Of a stretch of DNA of 64,000 nucleotides, positions 27,325 to 38,257 are shown piece after piece. Positions within the stretch are counted from its first letter, which is position 1. Each line of letters starts with the position of its first letter. The DNA is from Sphingomonas sp. HMP9 (lineage in GTDB: Bacteria; Pseudomonadota; Alphaproteobacteria; Sphingomonadales; Sphingomonadaceae): NCBI RefSeq assembly GCF_013374115.1, contig NZ_AP022673.1, positions 710,501-774,500 of the forward strand, in the 5' to 3' direction. The notes below the pieces were generated by a model. It was not told the origin of the DNA. It searched no databases and worked only from the letters and a program-made list of their open reading frames with translations. Position numbers and translations under genes: made by a program.

Positions 27325-28005
27325 TCAATCGTCGAACAAGAACAGATTGAGCGTCAGCCGTCCGGCCATTGGGTCGGGGCTCAGCGTCACGTCCGGCGGC
27401 AGATAGGCGCAGTGCAGCGTGTTGCCGGCATAGACGAGCGCACGGTTGAACCGCGCCGGCTGGACCGCGATGCGTTCGTACAATGCCGTATCGCCGGCGA
27501 TGTAGGATGCTTCGGGCATGCCGTGCGTTTGCACGCCTGCTTCCAGTTCCGCCTTGGCCCGGCCGAGCCGCGCGCCGTCGACGCTTTCGAACCCGGTCGC
27601 ACGCTGCCGGTAGAAGGCGGTGCCTCCTTGTTCGCCGTGACCCAGGAACAGCAACACCGCGATCCGCCGCGGTTCGACGCCATCGAAATGCGGCAATCGC
27701 TGGATCGGCGCGAGATCGCCGGGGGCCGTGGTGACCAGTGAATAATAGGCTTCCAATACTGCGGGTGCCGGATCGATACCGAAATGCTGCGCCAGCAACG
27801 GCGCGATCCGGCGGCGCATCGTCTCTGCCAGGCGCGGCGGTACCTCGGCACGGACACCGGGATAGTGCGGACCGATCGCGGTCATCCGCAGGCTCGCTGC
27901 ATCCTCGCGCAGCGCGTCCGGATCAGGCCAGAAATCGTCGATCGTCAGTAACGGGCGCTGCTCCTCTCCTTGCAGATGGAGCGTAACTGTCGGCGTGTCG
28001 GTCAT
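27325..28005 (-). CDS. DUF6445-type protein, 2-oxoglutarate/Fe(II) oxygenase-like
   Basis: A 226-residue soluble protein; ATG 28005 is preceded by GAGGGG. It resembles the DUF6445 family, which I recall as often lying beside tryptophan-halogenase homologues and TonB receptors in this group of bacteria. The pattern HFD (His106, Asp108) followed by a distal His198 in AGNTLHCAY fits the iron-binding HxD...H triad of double-stranded beta-helix oxygenases, with RLTLNLFLF as a final strand. Enzymatic activity is not demonstrated for the family to my knowledge. It is convergent with the LacI gene and divergent from the transporter. Confidence 0.75.
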   Translation of the reverse strand: MTDTPTVTLHLQGEEQRPLLTIDDFWPDPDALREDAASLRMTAIGPHYPGVRAEVPPRLAETMRRRIAPLLAQHFGIDPAPAVLEAYYSLVTTAPGDLAPIQRLPHFDGVEPRRIAVLLFLGHGEQGGTAFYRQRATGFESVDGARLGRAKAELEAGVQTHGMPEASYIAGDTALYERIAVQPARFNRALVYAGNTLHCAYLPPDVTLSPDPMAGRLTLNLFLFDD

Positions 28006-28043
28006 GCCGCCCCTCATGCAGCGCGGCTGTGGCATGGAGCAAG

Positions 28044-28055
28044 GTATTCGTATGC
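28044..28055. promoter_or_regulatory. Candidate LacI-type operator before the sugar transporter
   Basis: GTATTCGTATGC; its reverse complement GCATACGAATAC matches the 26191 site in nine of ten positions of GCATACGTAT. It lies in the 133-bp divergent spacer between the DUF6445 gene and the transporter gene. Confidence 0.4.
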
Positions 28056-28138
28056 ATGGTTGTTTTGCCCTCCGCTTGGCGTCAAGCCGAAGGCGCAGGA
28101 TCGTCGTGCGGACAAGCGACGGCCAGGGGAGCCGAATT

Positions 28139-29638
28139 TTGACTGACAAACCAGTCCAGGGCTTTGGCGGCCTTTGGAACATCAGCTTCGGCTTTTTCGG
28201 TATCCAGATCGGCTTCGCGTTGCAGAACGCCAATATGAGTCGGATCTTCCAGACGCTCGGCGGGTCGCTCGACGATCTCTCCTATCTGTGGATAGCGGCG
28301 CCGCTGACCGGACTGCTCGTCCAGCCCATCATCGGCCATTACAGCGATAGCACCTGGACGCGCTTCGGTCGCCGTCGCCCCTATTTCTTCGCGGGCGCGG
28401 TGCTGGCCGCGCTCGCGCTGTTCGTGATGCCCGAGGCGAAGGTGCTTTGGTTCGCGGCATTGACGCTGTGGGTGCTCGACGCCTCGATCAACGTCTCGAT
28501 GGAGCCGTTTCGTGCCTTCGTCGGCGACATGCTGCGCAAGGATCAGCACACTGCCGGCTATGCGCTCCAGACCGCCTTTATCGGCGCGGGCGCGGTGGTC
28601 GGCTCGATCTTCCCGTTCGTGCTCGCGCATCTCGGCGTGTCCGGCGACGCGCTGGCGGGCGTGCCGGATACGGTACGCTACAGCTTCTGGTTCGGCGGTG
28701 GGGCGTTGCTGCTGGCGGTGCTTTGGACGGTCGGCAGCACGCGCGAATACAGCCCGGAACAAATGGTTTCGTTCGCCGAGCGTGACGGGCACGGGGCGCT
28801 GCCCGCACCGGCCCGCGCGCTCGCCAGTCGCGGTTTTGGATCCAGCATAGCCTGGATCGTCGCCGGGATCGCGGTAATCGTCGCGGTTCCCGAGCTCGCG
28901 TTGCAGAAGGAAGTGTATCTGCTCGGAGGGTTGCTCGTCGCGTTCGGCGTCGCCAGCCTCGTTGCTATCGTGCTCGCCCGGGCCGGCAACACCGACAACG
29001 CGTTGAGCCAGATCGTCGGCGATTTCGGCGACATGCCCGATGTGATGAAGCAGCTGGCGCTCGTCCAGTTCTTCAGCTGGTCCGCACTGTTCATCATGTG
29101 GATCTTCAGCACGCCGGTCGTCGCGCAATATATGTACGGGTCGAGCGACGCGACGAGCGCCGCCTACAACGCCGGCAGCGATTGGGTCGGCGTGTTGTTC
29201 GCAGTCTACAATGCGGTCGCGGCGCTGGTCGCGTTGCTGATCCTGCCCAGGCTGGCGAAGCGGATCGGGCGGGTGAAGACGCATATCGCATGTCTACTCT
29301 GCGGTGCCGCGGGGTTTGCGAGCTTCCTCGTGGTGCGCGATCCCACCATGTTGATCGTCAGCGAAATCGGCGTTGGCATCGCCTGGGCGTCGATCCTGGC
29401 CATGCCGTACGCGATCCTCGCCTCCAGCCTGCCGCAAGCCAAGCTCGGCATCTACATGGGGTTGTTCAACATCTTCATCGTCCTCCCGCAGCTACTGGTC
29501 GCCACGCTGATGGGGTCGGTGCTCAAGGCGTTCTTCCCGACCGAGCCGATCTGGACGATGGCGTTCGCGGCAATCGTCATGGCGCTTGCCGCGCTGGCGA
29601 TGCTGCGCGTCCCCGAAATCGAAGAGGACGTTTCCTGA
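28139..29638 (+). CDS. GPH/SLC45-type MFS sugar transporter
   Basis: A 499-residue inner-membrane proton symporter with about 12 hydrophobic segments, predicted to bring maltose or maltodextrin from periplasm to cytoplasm. Start TTG 28139 is favoured because AGGGGAG lies 7 bp upstream and translation then begins MTDKPVQGFGGLWNISFGFFGIQ, right at the first membrane segment. A GTG at 28107 is an alternative. The loop DSTWTRFGRRRPYFFAGA is the classic motif of sucrose/maltose GPH carriers (compare Caulobacter MalY). Placement beside the LacI gene and amylases supports a maltodextrin substrate. Confidence 0.9.
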   Translation: MTDKPVQGFGGLWNISFGFFGIQIGFALQNANMSRIFQTLGGSLDDLSYLWIAAPLTGLLVQPIIGHYSDSTWTRFGRRRPYFFAGAVLAALALFVMPEAKVLWFAALTLWVLDASINVSMEPFRAFVGDMLRKDQHTAGYALQTAFIGAGAVVGSIFPFVLAHLGVSGDALAGVPDTVRYSFWFGGGALLLAVLWTVGSTREYSPEQMVSFAERDGHGALPAPARALASRGFGSSIAWIVAGIAVIVAVPELALQKEVYLLGGLLVAFGVASLVAIVLARAGNTDNALSQIVGDFGDMPDVMKQLALVQFFSWSALFIMWIFSTPVVAQYMYGSSDATSAAYNAGSDWVGVLFAVYNAVAALVALLILPRLAKRIGRVKTHIACLLCGAAGFASFLVVRDPTMLIVSEIGVGIAWASILAMPYAILASSLPQAKLGIYMGLFNIFIVLPQLLVATLMGSVLKAFFPTEPIWTMAFAAIVMALAALAMLRVPEIEEDVS

Positions 29639-29883
29639 TCCGATCGGGAATGGGGCGGCGATGGTGCGCGCGCCGAATGGTCCACGTGATCGCACTCAGG
29701 GCGTCGGTTTCTAACGCGCGGTCCTGTGTCGTCTTTCGCCTGTCTGTCACGACCTGAAGGTCGGGCTTGCGCACGGCGCCGCGGCGAGCGATCACGCCGC
29801 GCGGTGGGTCGGCGACCTGTCGATGAGTGCAGACCTCGGCTGGCAACAGGCGATACGCGCGGACAAGAGATGAGGGATGAGCA

Positions 29884-31134
29884 ATGTCTGAGATCGTGCA
29901 GTACGACATCCTGATCGTCGGCTCAGGTCATGCGGGCGCACAGGCCGCCATCGCTCTGCGTCAGCGTAATTTCAGCGGCACGATCGCGCTGCTCGGCAAC
30001 GAGCCGTCGCTTCCCTATGAGCGTCCGCCCTTGTCGAAGGAGTATCTGTCGGGCGACAAGCCGTTCGAGCGTATCCTGCTGCGTCCTGCGGCATTCTGGA
30101 CCGACCGCGCGATTACACTATTGCCCGGACGGACCGTGGTTGCCGTCGATGTCGAGGCCCATCGGGTGACGACCGCCGATGGTGGGATCGTCGTATACGG
30201 CACACTGATCTGGGCAACCGGGGGATCGCCGCGGCGGCTGACCTGTGCGGGCCATGACCTGACCGGGGTCCACGGCGTGCGCACGCGCGACGATGTCGAC
30301 CGGATGCTGGACGAACTGCCGATGGTCGAGCGCGTCGTCGTGATCGGTGGCGGCTATATCGGTCTCGAGGCCGCGGCTGTCCTGACCAAGCTCGGCAAGC
30401 ATGTCACCGTGATCGAGGCGCAGGACCGCGTTCTGGCGCGGGTCGCAGGCGAGCCGCTGTCGCGGTTCTATGAAGCGGAACATCGCGCGCGCGGTGTCGA
30501 TCTGAGGACCGGCGTCGCGGTTTCGTGCATCGAGGAGGTCGATGGCGCGGCATCCGGCGTTCGTCTGGCGGGTGGCGAGATACTGCCTTGCGAGATGGTG
30601 ATCGTCGGGATCGGTATTGTGCCCGCGGTCGGGCCACTGCTCGCCGCCGGGGCCGAGGACGACAACGGCGTGACGGTCGACGACCATTGCCGCACGACGC
30701 TGCCCGACGTCTTCGCGATCGGTGACTGCGCGGCGCATGCAAACGCGTTCGCGGACGGCGCGACGATCCGGCTGGAATCGGTGCAGAACGCAAACGACCA
30801 GGCAACGACCGTGGCGAAAATGCTGACCGGTACGCCCGAACCTTATCACGCGGTGCCGTGGTTCTGGTCGAACCAGTACGACCTCAAGCTCCAAACGGTC
30901 GGTTTAACGACGGGCTATGATGAGGCAATTCTGCGCGGCGATCCGGCCGAGCGCAGCTTTTCGCTGATTTATCTGAGGGCGGGCCGCGTGATCGCACTCG
31001 ACTGCGTCAACCGCGTCCGCGATTATGTTCAGGGCCGTGCGCTGGTCGTCGGGGCGTTCCAGGTCGATCCGGCGTTAATGGCTGATACGACGATCGAACT
31101 GAAATCGTTGGCGAGTGCCCGCTCCGAAGCTTGA
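29884..31134 (+). CDS. FAD/NAD-dependent ferredoxin-reductase-like oxidoreductase
   Basis: A 416-residue flavoprotein of the putidaredoxin/rubredoxin-reductase type, transferring electrons from NAD(P)H to a ferredoxin-like partner. It shows the FAD Rossmann motif ILIVGSGHAGAQAAIALR, PYERPPLSKEYLSG, the NAD motif VVVIGGGYIGLEAAAVL and the second FAD contact VFAIGDCAAH. A WFWSNQYDLKLQTVG segment and a reductase C-terminal domain follow. ATG 29884 has GAGGGATGAG upstream. No ferredoxin or P450 gene is adjacent, so the partner is elsewhere. It stands alone after a 245-bp spacer in which I see nothing definite. Confidence 0.93.
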   Translation: MSEIVQYDILIVGSGHAGAQAAIALRQRNFSGTIALLGNEPSLPYERPPLSKEYLSGDKPFERILLRPAAFWTDRAITLLPGRTVVAVDVEAHRVTTADGGIVVYGTLIWATGGSPRRLTCAGHDLTGVHGVRTRDDVDRMLDELPMVERVVVIGGGYIGLEAAAVLTKLGKHVTVIEAQDRVLARVAGEPLSRFYEAEHRARGVDLRTGVAVSCIEEVDGAASGVRLAGGEILPCEMVIVGIGIVPAVGPLLAAGAEDDNGVTVDDHCRTTLPDVFAIGDCAAHANAFADGATIRLESVQNANDQATTVAKMLTGTPEPYHAVPWFWSNQYDLKLQTVGLTTGYDEAILRGDPAERSFSLIYLRAGRVIALDCVNRVRDYVQGRALVVGAFQVDPALMADTTIELKSLASARSEA

Positions 31135-31193
31135 ATCGCGCTCGTCCACGCGATTGCCTTGGGGTCCTCTTGCCAGCGCGGGGAGGGGGGGGC

Positions 31194-31883
31194 TCAGTCG
31201 TGGAGGCCTGCCACGCCAAGTGTCCCCAGGTTCAGGGTCACCTGGACGTTCAGCGCATTGTCCATTTGCGCCCGAGCGCCGCCTCGCGCGAAACGATATT
31301 GGTTGAGGTAGCCGATATCGGCCGTCACCGCCTTCGCCAGAGGGAAAGCCAGCCCGACAATGTTGCGCATCCGCTCGTACCCGGCACGCTGGCCCCACGC
31401 CGTGCTGTTCGGCAGGAAAAAGCTCTCGTGGCTGGCGAACATCACCATTCGCTCGGATCCGAGCGGATGATTGTAGCGCAGCAGCGGCCGGACCCGGAAG
31501 CCGATCTCGCTCCCGTCTGGATTGAAACGTTCGTCGAGCCTCAGGCGTCCAGCGAAGCGTCCACGGGCGACCACGATCTGTTGGCGGAGTCGTTCCTCGT
31601 CGGGGGCGAGGTTGCGGCTATGAAATCCGACATGGCGGTATCCGAACCCGAGTTCGACACCCTCGGCCACCTGCCAGCCGACGAGCGCGCCGAACTCCGT
31701 GGTATAGATGCCGCGCTGGCGATCGCTGATCCGCGCGATTTCCTCCAGCGTCACGCGCCATTGCGGCGCGACGGGAACGACCACGTTGAGCTGTTCCCAA
31801 GCCTGCGCATCCTGCTGTTGCGCCAACGCCGGAGTCGCGGCGAGAAGCAACGGGAAGACCGTGACCGACAATGAACGATTCAT
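31194..31883 (-). CDS. DUF2490 outer-envelope protein
   Basis: A 229-residue exported protein with a signal peptide (MNRSLSVTVFPLLLAATPALAQQ). The mature part is made of alternating amphipathic beta-strands typical of DUF2490: WEQLNVVVPVAPQWRVTLEE, RPLLRYNHPL, ending DNALNVQVTLNLGTL. This suggests a small outer-membrane-associated barrel. No function is known for the family. It lies about 100 bp downstream of the metal efflux operon on the same strand but is oriented as a separate unit with its own leader. Confidence 0.8.
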   Translation of the reverse strand: MNRSLSVTVFPLLLAATPALAQQQDAQAWEQLNVVVPVAPQWRVTLEEIARISDRQRGIYTTEFGALVGWQVAEGVELGFGYRHVGFHSRNLAPDEERLRQQIVVARGRFAGRLRLDERFNPDGSEIGFRVRPLLRYNHPLGSERMVMFASHESFFLPNSTAWGQRAGYERMRNIVGLAFPLAKAVTADIGYLNQYRFARGGARAQMDNALNVQVTLNLGTLGVAGLHD

Positions 31884-31985
31884 CGCGCGTGATTTGGCAC
31901 AGCTTGGCTGATGCAGGCAATGGAGACCGTACTACTTTAGCGACAGACGGCAGGCTTCGTATGAACCGATCGGCGAACCCTATAT

Positions 31986-34900
31986 TCAAGCGACGTCGGA
32001 CACCTCTTTTGCCTCCGACGCCGTCCACCCGCCGAAACGGGCGTAGAGCGTCGGCAGTACGAACAACGTCAGCAGCGTCGCGGATACCAGGCCGCCGATC
32101 ACCACGGTCGCGAGCGGCTTCTGGACTTCGGCACCGGCGCCGTGGCCGAGTGCCATCGGTACGAAGCCCAGGCTGGCGACCAGTGCGGTCATCGCAACCG
32201 GCCGCAAGCGGGCGAGGGCACCATCATGGGCCGCTTCGCCGCGCGCGACGCCTTGCGCCATCAGGTCGTGGATCGACGACACCATCACCAGCCCGTTGAG
32301 GACCGCAATCCCCGACAAGGCGATGAAGCCGACCGCGGCCGAGACGGAAAACGGCATGCCTCGCGCCACGAGCGCCAGCACGCCGCCGACCAGCGCGAGC
32401 GGTACGCCGGTGAACACGATCGCCGCATCGCGGACCGAGCCGAGCGCGCCGTACAGCAGCACCATGATGACCGCGAAGCAGACGGGTATGACGAGCAGCA
32501 GCCGATCGCGCGCGGAGGCGAGGTTTTCGAACTGCCCGCCCCATTCGCCATAGGTGCCGGGCGGCATCGCCACGTGCGCGTCGATCGCCGCGCGCGCGTC
32601 GGCGACCACGCCCGCGACGTCGCGGTCGCGGACATTGGCTTGGACGACGACGCGTCGCTTGCCGTTCTCGCGGCTGATCTGGTTGGAGCCGTCGACGACC
32701 GCGATGTCGGCGACGGTCGACAACGGTACGAACCCGCCTGCCGACGTCGGCACGGGGATCTGCGCCACCTGGGTCAGGTCCGAGCGGGACTCCTCCGACA
32801 GGCGGATCACGACGGGGAAACGCCGGTCGCCTTCGAAGATCATGCCGGCCGCGCGGCCCCCGATCGCTGCCGCCACGGTGTCCTGCACGTCGCCCGCCGT
32901 GACGCCGATCCGCGACATCGCCATGCGGTTCGGGCGGATGTCGAGCATCGGCAGCCCCGCTGTCTGTTCGACGCGCACATCGACGGCGCCGCGTGTCCTG
33001 CGCAGGACGTCGGCGATGCGGTCGGCGGCGGCGTTCATGCCGCCGAAATCGTCACCGAAGACCTTGACCGCGATGTCGCCGCGCACGCCGGCGATCAGTT
33101 CGTTGAAGCGCATCTGGATCGGCTGGGTGATTTCATACCCGTTGCCGGGCAGCGTCGAAAGCCGTGTTTCTATCCGCGCGACCAGCGCTTTCTTCGTCAG
33201 GCCCGGGTCGGGCCATTCGGCCTTCGGCTTCAGAATGACGAAGGTGTCGGAGGCGTTCGGCGGCATCGGATCGCTGGCGATCTCGGACGTGCCGGTGCGC
33301 GAGAAGGCGAAGCGGACCTCGGGTTGGCGAGCGAGCAATTTCTCGATCTGGAACTGCATCGCCTGGCTTTGGTCGACCGAGGTGCCCGGAATGCGGACCG
33401 CCTGGACGAGGATGTTGCCCTCGTCGAGTTGCGGCAGGAATTCCTGGCCGAGCGTCGTGAAGGCAATTCCGGCGAGTGCGAGCGCGCCGACCGCGATGCC
33501 CAGCGTGATGCCCGGGCGGCGCATCGCCTTGCCGAGCCCAGGTTCGTAGCGATGGCGGAGCCAACCGATGATCCGGCTCTCCTTCTCGTCGACGCGCCGG
33601 CTGAGCGTGATCGCGATCGCCGCGGGCACGAACGTCATCGACAGGACGAAGGCGAAAACGAGCGCGATGATCACGGTTAGTGCCATCGGTTCGAACATCT
33701 TGCCCTCGACACCCGTGAAGGTGAGAAGCGGCGCGTAGACGAGGATGATGATCGCCTGGCCGTAGACGGAGGGACGGATCATTTCGCGCGTTGACGCCGC
33801 GATCAGGTCGAGCCGTTGGCGCAAGGGCAATGGCTCGCCGTGGCCATGCTGCGCGTCACCCAGGCGGCGGAGCGCGTTCTCGACGATGATGACGGCGCCG
33901 TCGACGATCAGCCCGAAGTCGAGCGCGCCGAGACTCATGAGGTTGGCGGACACGCCGGCCTTCAGCATGCCGATACTCGTCAGCAACATCGTGACCGGGA
34001 TCACTAATGCGGCGATCAGCGCGGCGCGGAAGTTGCCGAGCAGCGCGAACAGCACGACGATGACCAGTATTGCTCCTTCGGCGAGGTTGCGGGCGACGGT
34101 CGAGATGGTCGAGTCGACAAGTTCGGTGCGGTTGAGCACCGGCTTCACGACTATGTCGACGGGAAGGGCGCGGCCGATCTCCGCCAATCGCGTGCCGACG
34201 CCGGTCGAGACGGTACGGCTGTTCTCGCCGATCCGCATCACCGCGGTGCCGACGACGACCTCATGGCCGTTCTCCGACGCCGAGCCCATCCGCAATGCCT
34301 GGCCGGTGCGGACGGTGGCGATCTGGCTGAGCAGGATCGGCACGCTTTCGCGCGTCGCGATCACGGTGCGCGAGAGTTCGTCGGCGTTGCGGATCCGGCC
34401 GTCGGCGCGGACCGCGAGGCCTTCGCCGTTACGATCGACGATCCCCGCACCGGCGCTGGTATTGTTGCGTTCGAGCGCGGTGGCGAGATCCTGCAGCGTG
34501 ATCTTCATCGCCGCCATCCGCTGGATATCGGGGACGACAAGATATTGCTTGGTATAGCCGCCGAGGCTGTCGACACCGGCAAGACCGGCCGTGCTTTTCA
34601 GCTGCGGCGTGACGATCCAGTCCTGAACCGTGCGCAGATACGTCGCCTTGTCGGGTTCGCTGACGAGATGGTCGCCCTCCGGCGTGATGTAGCTGCCGTC
34701 TTTCTGCAGGCCGGGCTCGCCGTTGCGGTGGCGGACCTGGTCGAGTTCGCGGTATTCGACCGTCCACATGAAGATGTCGCCGAGCCCGGTCGCGATCGGT
34801 CCCATCTCGGGCACCACGTCGTCCGGCAGGTCCTGCTCGGCGGTCCGCAGCCGCTCCGCCACCTGTGACCGTGCGAAGTAGATATCGGTCTTCTCGTCGA

Positions 34901-35189
34901 ACACCGCGGTAACCTGCGCGAAGCCGTTGCGGCTGAGCGACCGCGTGTAGTCGAGGCCGGGGATGCCGGCGAGCGCGGTCTCGACGGTGAAGGCGACCTG
35001 TTTCTCGATCTGGTCGGGCGAGAGCGCGGGCGCGCGGACGTTGATCTGTACCTGGTTGTTGGTGATGTCAGGCACGGCGTCGATCGGCAGCCGCTGGATC
35101 GCGAACACGCCGGCGAGCGCGGCGGCGAACGTCAGCAACAGGACGAGCCAGCGCTTCTCGACGGCGACCGTTACAATGCGTGACAGCAT
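31986..35189 (-). CDS. czcA: CzcA-type heavy-metal RND efflux pump
   Basis: A 1067-residue inner-membrane proton-driven pump exporting divalent metal ions through the adaptor and outer-membrane partners encoded just upstream. The heavy-metal RND signature DFGLIVDGAVIIVEN in TM4 matches the CzcA/CnrA (Zn, Co, Cd, Ni) class rather than CusA, where this region reads differently. The N terminus MLSRIVTVAVEKRWLVLLLTF, PGLDYTRSLSRNG and the TM11-12 region VGFIALSGIAVLNGLVM are typical. It starts 3 bp after the adaptor stop, so the three genes form one operon. Exact metal range cannot be read from sequence. Confidence 0.95.
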   Translation of the reverse strand: MLSRIVTVAVEKRWLVLLLTFAAALAGVFAIQRLPIDAVPDITNNQVQINVRAPALSPDQIEKQVAFTVETALAGIPGLDYTRSLSRNGFAQVTAVFDEKTDIYFARSQVAERLRTAEQDLPDDVVPEMGPIATGLGDIFMWTVEYRELDQVRHRNGEPGLQKDGSYITPEGDHLVSEPDKATYLRTVQDWIVTPQLKSTAGLAGVDSLGGYTKQYLVVPDIQRMAAMKITLQDLATALERNNTSAGAGIVDRNGEGLAVRADGRIRNADELSRTVIATRESVPILLSQIATVRTGQALRMGSASENGHEVVVGTAVMRIGENSRTVSTGVGTRLAEIGRALPVDIVVKPVLNRTELVDSTISTVARNLAEGAILVIVVLFALLGNFRAALIAALVIPVTMLLTSIGMLKAGVSANLMSLGALDFGLIVDGAVIIVENALRRLGDAQHGHGEPLPLRQRLDLIAASTREMIRPSVYGQAIIILVYAPLLTFTGVEGKMFEPMALTVIIALVFAFVLSMTFVPAAIAITLSRRVDEKESRIIGWLRHRYEPGLGKAMRRPGITLGIAVGALALAGIAFTTLGQEFLPQLDEGNILVQAVRIPGTSVDQSQAMQFQIEKLLARQPEVRFAFSRTGTSEIASDPMPPNASDTFVILKPKAEWPDPGLTKKALVARIETRLSTLPGNGYEITQPIQMRFNELIAGVRGDIAVKVFGDDFGGMNAAADRIADVLRRTRGAVDVRVEQTAGLPMLDIRPNRMAMSRIGVTAGDVQDTVAAAIGGRAAGMIFEGDRRFPVVIRLSEESRSDLTQVAQIPVPTSAGGFVPLSTVADIAVVDGSNQISRENGKRRVVVQANVRDRDVAGVVADARAAIDAHVAMPPGTYGEWGGQFENLASARDRLLLVIPVCFAVIMVLLYGALGSVRDAAIVFTGVPLALVGGVLALVARGMPFSVSAAVGFIALSGIAVLNGLVMVSSIHDLMAQGVARGEAAHDGALARLRPVAMTALVASLGFVPMALGHGAGAEVQKPLATVVIGGLVSATLLTLFVLPTLYARFGGWTASEAKEVSDVA

Positions 35190-35192
35190 GGT

Positions 35193-36373
<1,181 letters not shown>

Positions 36374-36377
<4 letters not shown>

Positions 36378-37639
36378 CGGTCGGTGTCCTTGGCGATCGG
36401 CGCTGCGGCGGTCAGCCGGTCGAGGCGCGCGCGTGCGTCGTGATAGGCAGCCAGTGCGTCGATCGCCGCCGTCCTTGTGTCGAGAAGAGTCCGCTCGGCG
36501 TCGAGCAGGTCGAGCTGCCCGAACTTGCCTTCGCGGTAGCCGATGCGCGCGATCCGCGCGGCCTCGACAGCGCCGGCAAGCGCGGGTCCCAGGGCGTTGC
36601 GCGCGGTGGTCGCGGCATTTGCCGCCTCGGCCTGCGTGGTCGCGATGTCCTGCTCGGCATCAAGTAACGCCGCACGGCGCAGGGCGTCCGACTGGTCGCG
36701 CTGCGCGTCAGCGACGGCAACGGCCGAGCGACCGCCGTTGAAGACGGTCAGCGGGATCGAGACGCCGAAAACCGCCGCCGTGTCGTTGGTCTGCTCGAGC
36801 CGTCGTGCGCTTGCACTCAGGGTCAGGTCCGGCACGCGTTGGCTGCGCGCCAGTCGAACCTGCGCGGTCGCGGCGTCGAGATCGGCGCGGGCTGCTGCGG
36901 CGACCAGCGTGCCGGTCGATCCCGGCGGTGGTCGGACCGAGTCGGGCGCCTCCACCTGCTGGAACCAGCCCTCGTCCAGTGCCCCGACCGGCATCCCGAT
37001 CAGCCGGGCGAGGTTTGCCGCGGCGACATCCGCCGATCGTTCGGCGCGCTCCTCAGCGCCCTCGGCGGCGACGTGCGCGACGTCGGCACGTTGTTGCTCG
37101 AGCGGCGATGCCCGACCGGCCTGCACGCGCACCCTGGCCGCGCGGAGGACTGCGGCGGCAGTGCCGACCTGATCGCGGGAGACCGCGGCGCGGCGCCGCG
37201 CAGCTACCGCGACGACGTACGCCTGCGTCACGCGAAGGCGAAGATCGGCGCGGGCGATCGCCGCGCCGATACCCGCGCGGCCGATCTGCGCGTCGGCGAG
37301 CGCGATCCGGGCCTGCCGCTTGCCACCGCGTTCGAGAGGCAGCGCCAGCCCTAGCGTCGTCTCGGACGAGCGCAGGCCCCGATAGAGTCCGGATCCCGCG
37401 ACGTTCTCGGTCTCCGCGATGATCGACGGGTTCGGACGCAGCGCGGCGACCTGACGCTGTGCTTCGGCGGCGCGCACGCCCGCCGAAGCCACGTCCCGAA
37501 ACGGCGAGGATACGCCTGCGCGGGCTAGCGCCTCGGCGAGCGTGAGTACCGGTTCCGCTGATATGTGCGGACTGGTCTGGGCCTGCAGCGACGGTGCGCA
37601 GACGCCTGCGACCATGATGGCCGCAAAGATGCGATGCAT
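36374..37639 (-). CDS. czcC: CzcC-type outer-membrane efflux channel
   Basis: A 421-residue TolC-family protein forming the outer-membrane exit of the metal pump. ATG 37639 is preceded by AGGAGC and opens a signal peptide (MHRIFAAIMVAGVCAPSLQAQ). Features include LTLAEALARA, LRPNPSIIAETENVAGSG, GLALPLERGGKRQARIA and long coiled helices with repeated Ala/Arg/Gln. The closing FGQLDLLDAERTLLDTRTAAIDALAAYHDARARLDRL is also typical. It is followed by the adaptor with an ATGA overlap and preceded by a small His-rich exported protein. Confidence 0.93.
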
Positions 37640-37694
37640 TGAATTGCTCCTGACGATGTGGAAGCAGGCGCGCATCGCGCACCCGATCGACGTG

Positions 37695-38027
37695 TCAGGC
37701 CTGGGGCGGCCGCAAGGCGGTATCGGCGTTCCGACCGACGAGCGTGGCGCCGTCGAAGGCAATGAGCGTGGCGCGCGCGATATGCGTCATGCCGTCCAGC
37801 GGTTCGGAGTCCGGCGCGCTCATGTGATGCGCGTGGCAGCTGCCATGATGGTGCGGGTACCCGTTGTCCGCATCGGCCGCGACGTGATCTGAATCGCCAT
37901 CGAGATGGGCGGTGGATTCATATTGGCTGGTCTCGATGCACCCGCCGACCTCGGCCGCATGCGCCACGCCGACCCATGCGGTCAGGACCAGCATCAGACA
38001 GGCAAGGAAGGGCAGAAGCCTACGCAT
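37695..38027 (-). CDS. Small His-rich exported protein at the head of the metal efflux operon
   Basis: A 110-residue protein. I chose ATG 38027 because it opens a signal peptide (RLLPFLACLMLVLTAWVGVAHA); an upstream GTG at 38093 would add 22 non-signal-like residues. The mature part has a His/Cys cluster (HHHGSCHAHHM) plus acidic residues, suiting metal binding in the periplasm, and ends ALRPPQA. CzcI-like small proteins occupy the same place in czc operons, but I cannot assert homology. It ends 55 bp before the channel gene, so co-transcription is likely. Confidence 0.65.
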   Translation of the reverse strand: MRRLLPFLACLMLVLTAWVGVAHAAEVGGCIETSQYESTAHLDGDSDHVAADADNGYPHHHGSCHAHHMSAPDSEPLDGMTHIARATLIAFDGATLVGRNADTALRPPQA

Positions 38028-38257
38028 GGCGTGGCAGGTAGCAGATGCGGCTGTTGTTGTAACCGGGGCGACGAGCATGAAACTTTTCCGCACGTCATCA
38101 GTCGCCGGGAAGGGTTCGCCGGGATGACTTGTCGACGGCAGGCGGTGTATCGATCGGTGCGGGCGGCGCCCGCGCGAACGGATCGCTCGTACGGGTGAGT
38201 TGCAAGCACGCGCGGGCAGGGGGTGGCCTAACGCGCTCCTCGATCTAAAGAAGCATC

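Noticed and set aside
29639..29883. Possible small gene or remnant between the transporter and the ferredoxin-reductase-like gene
   Set aside because: Short open frames exist but none has an RBS with a protein-like product or a family resemblance.
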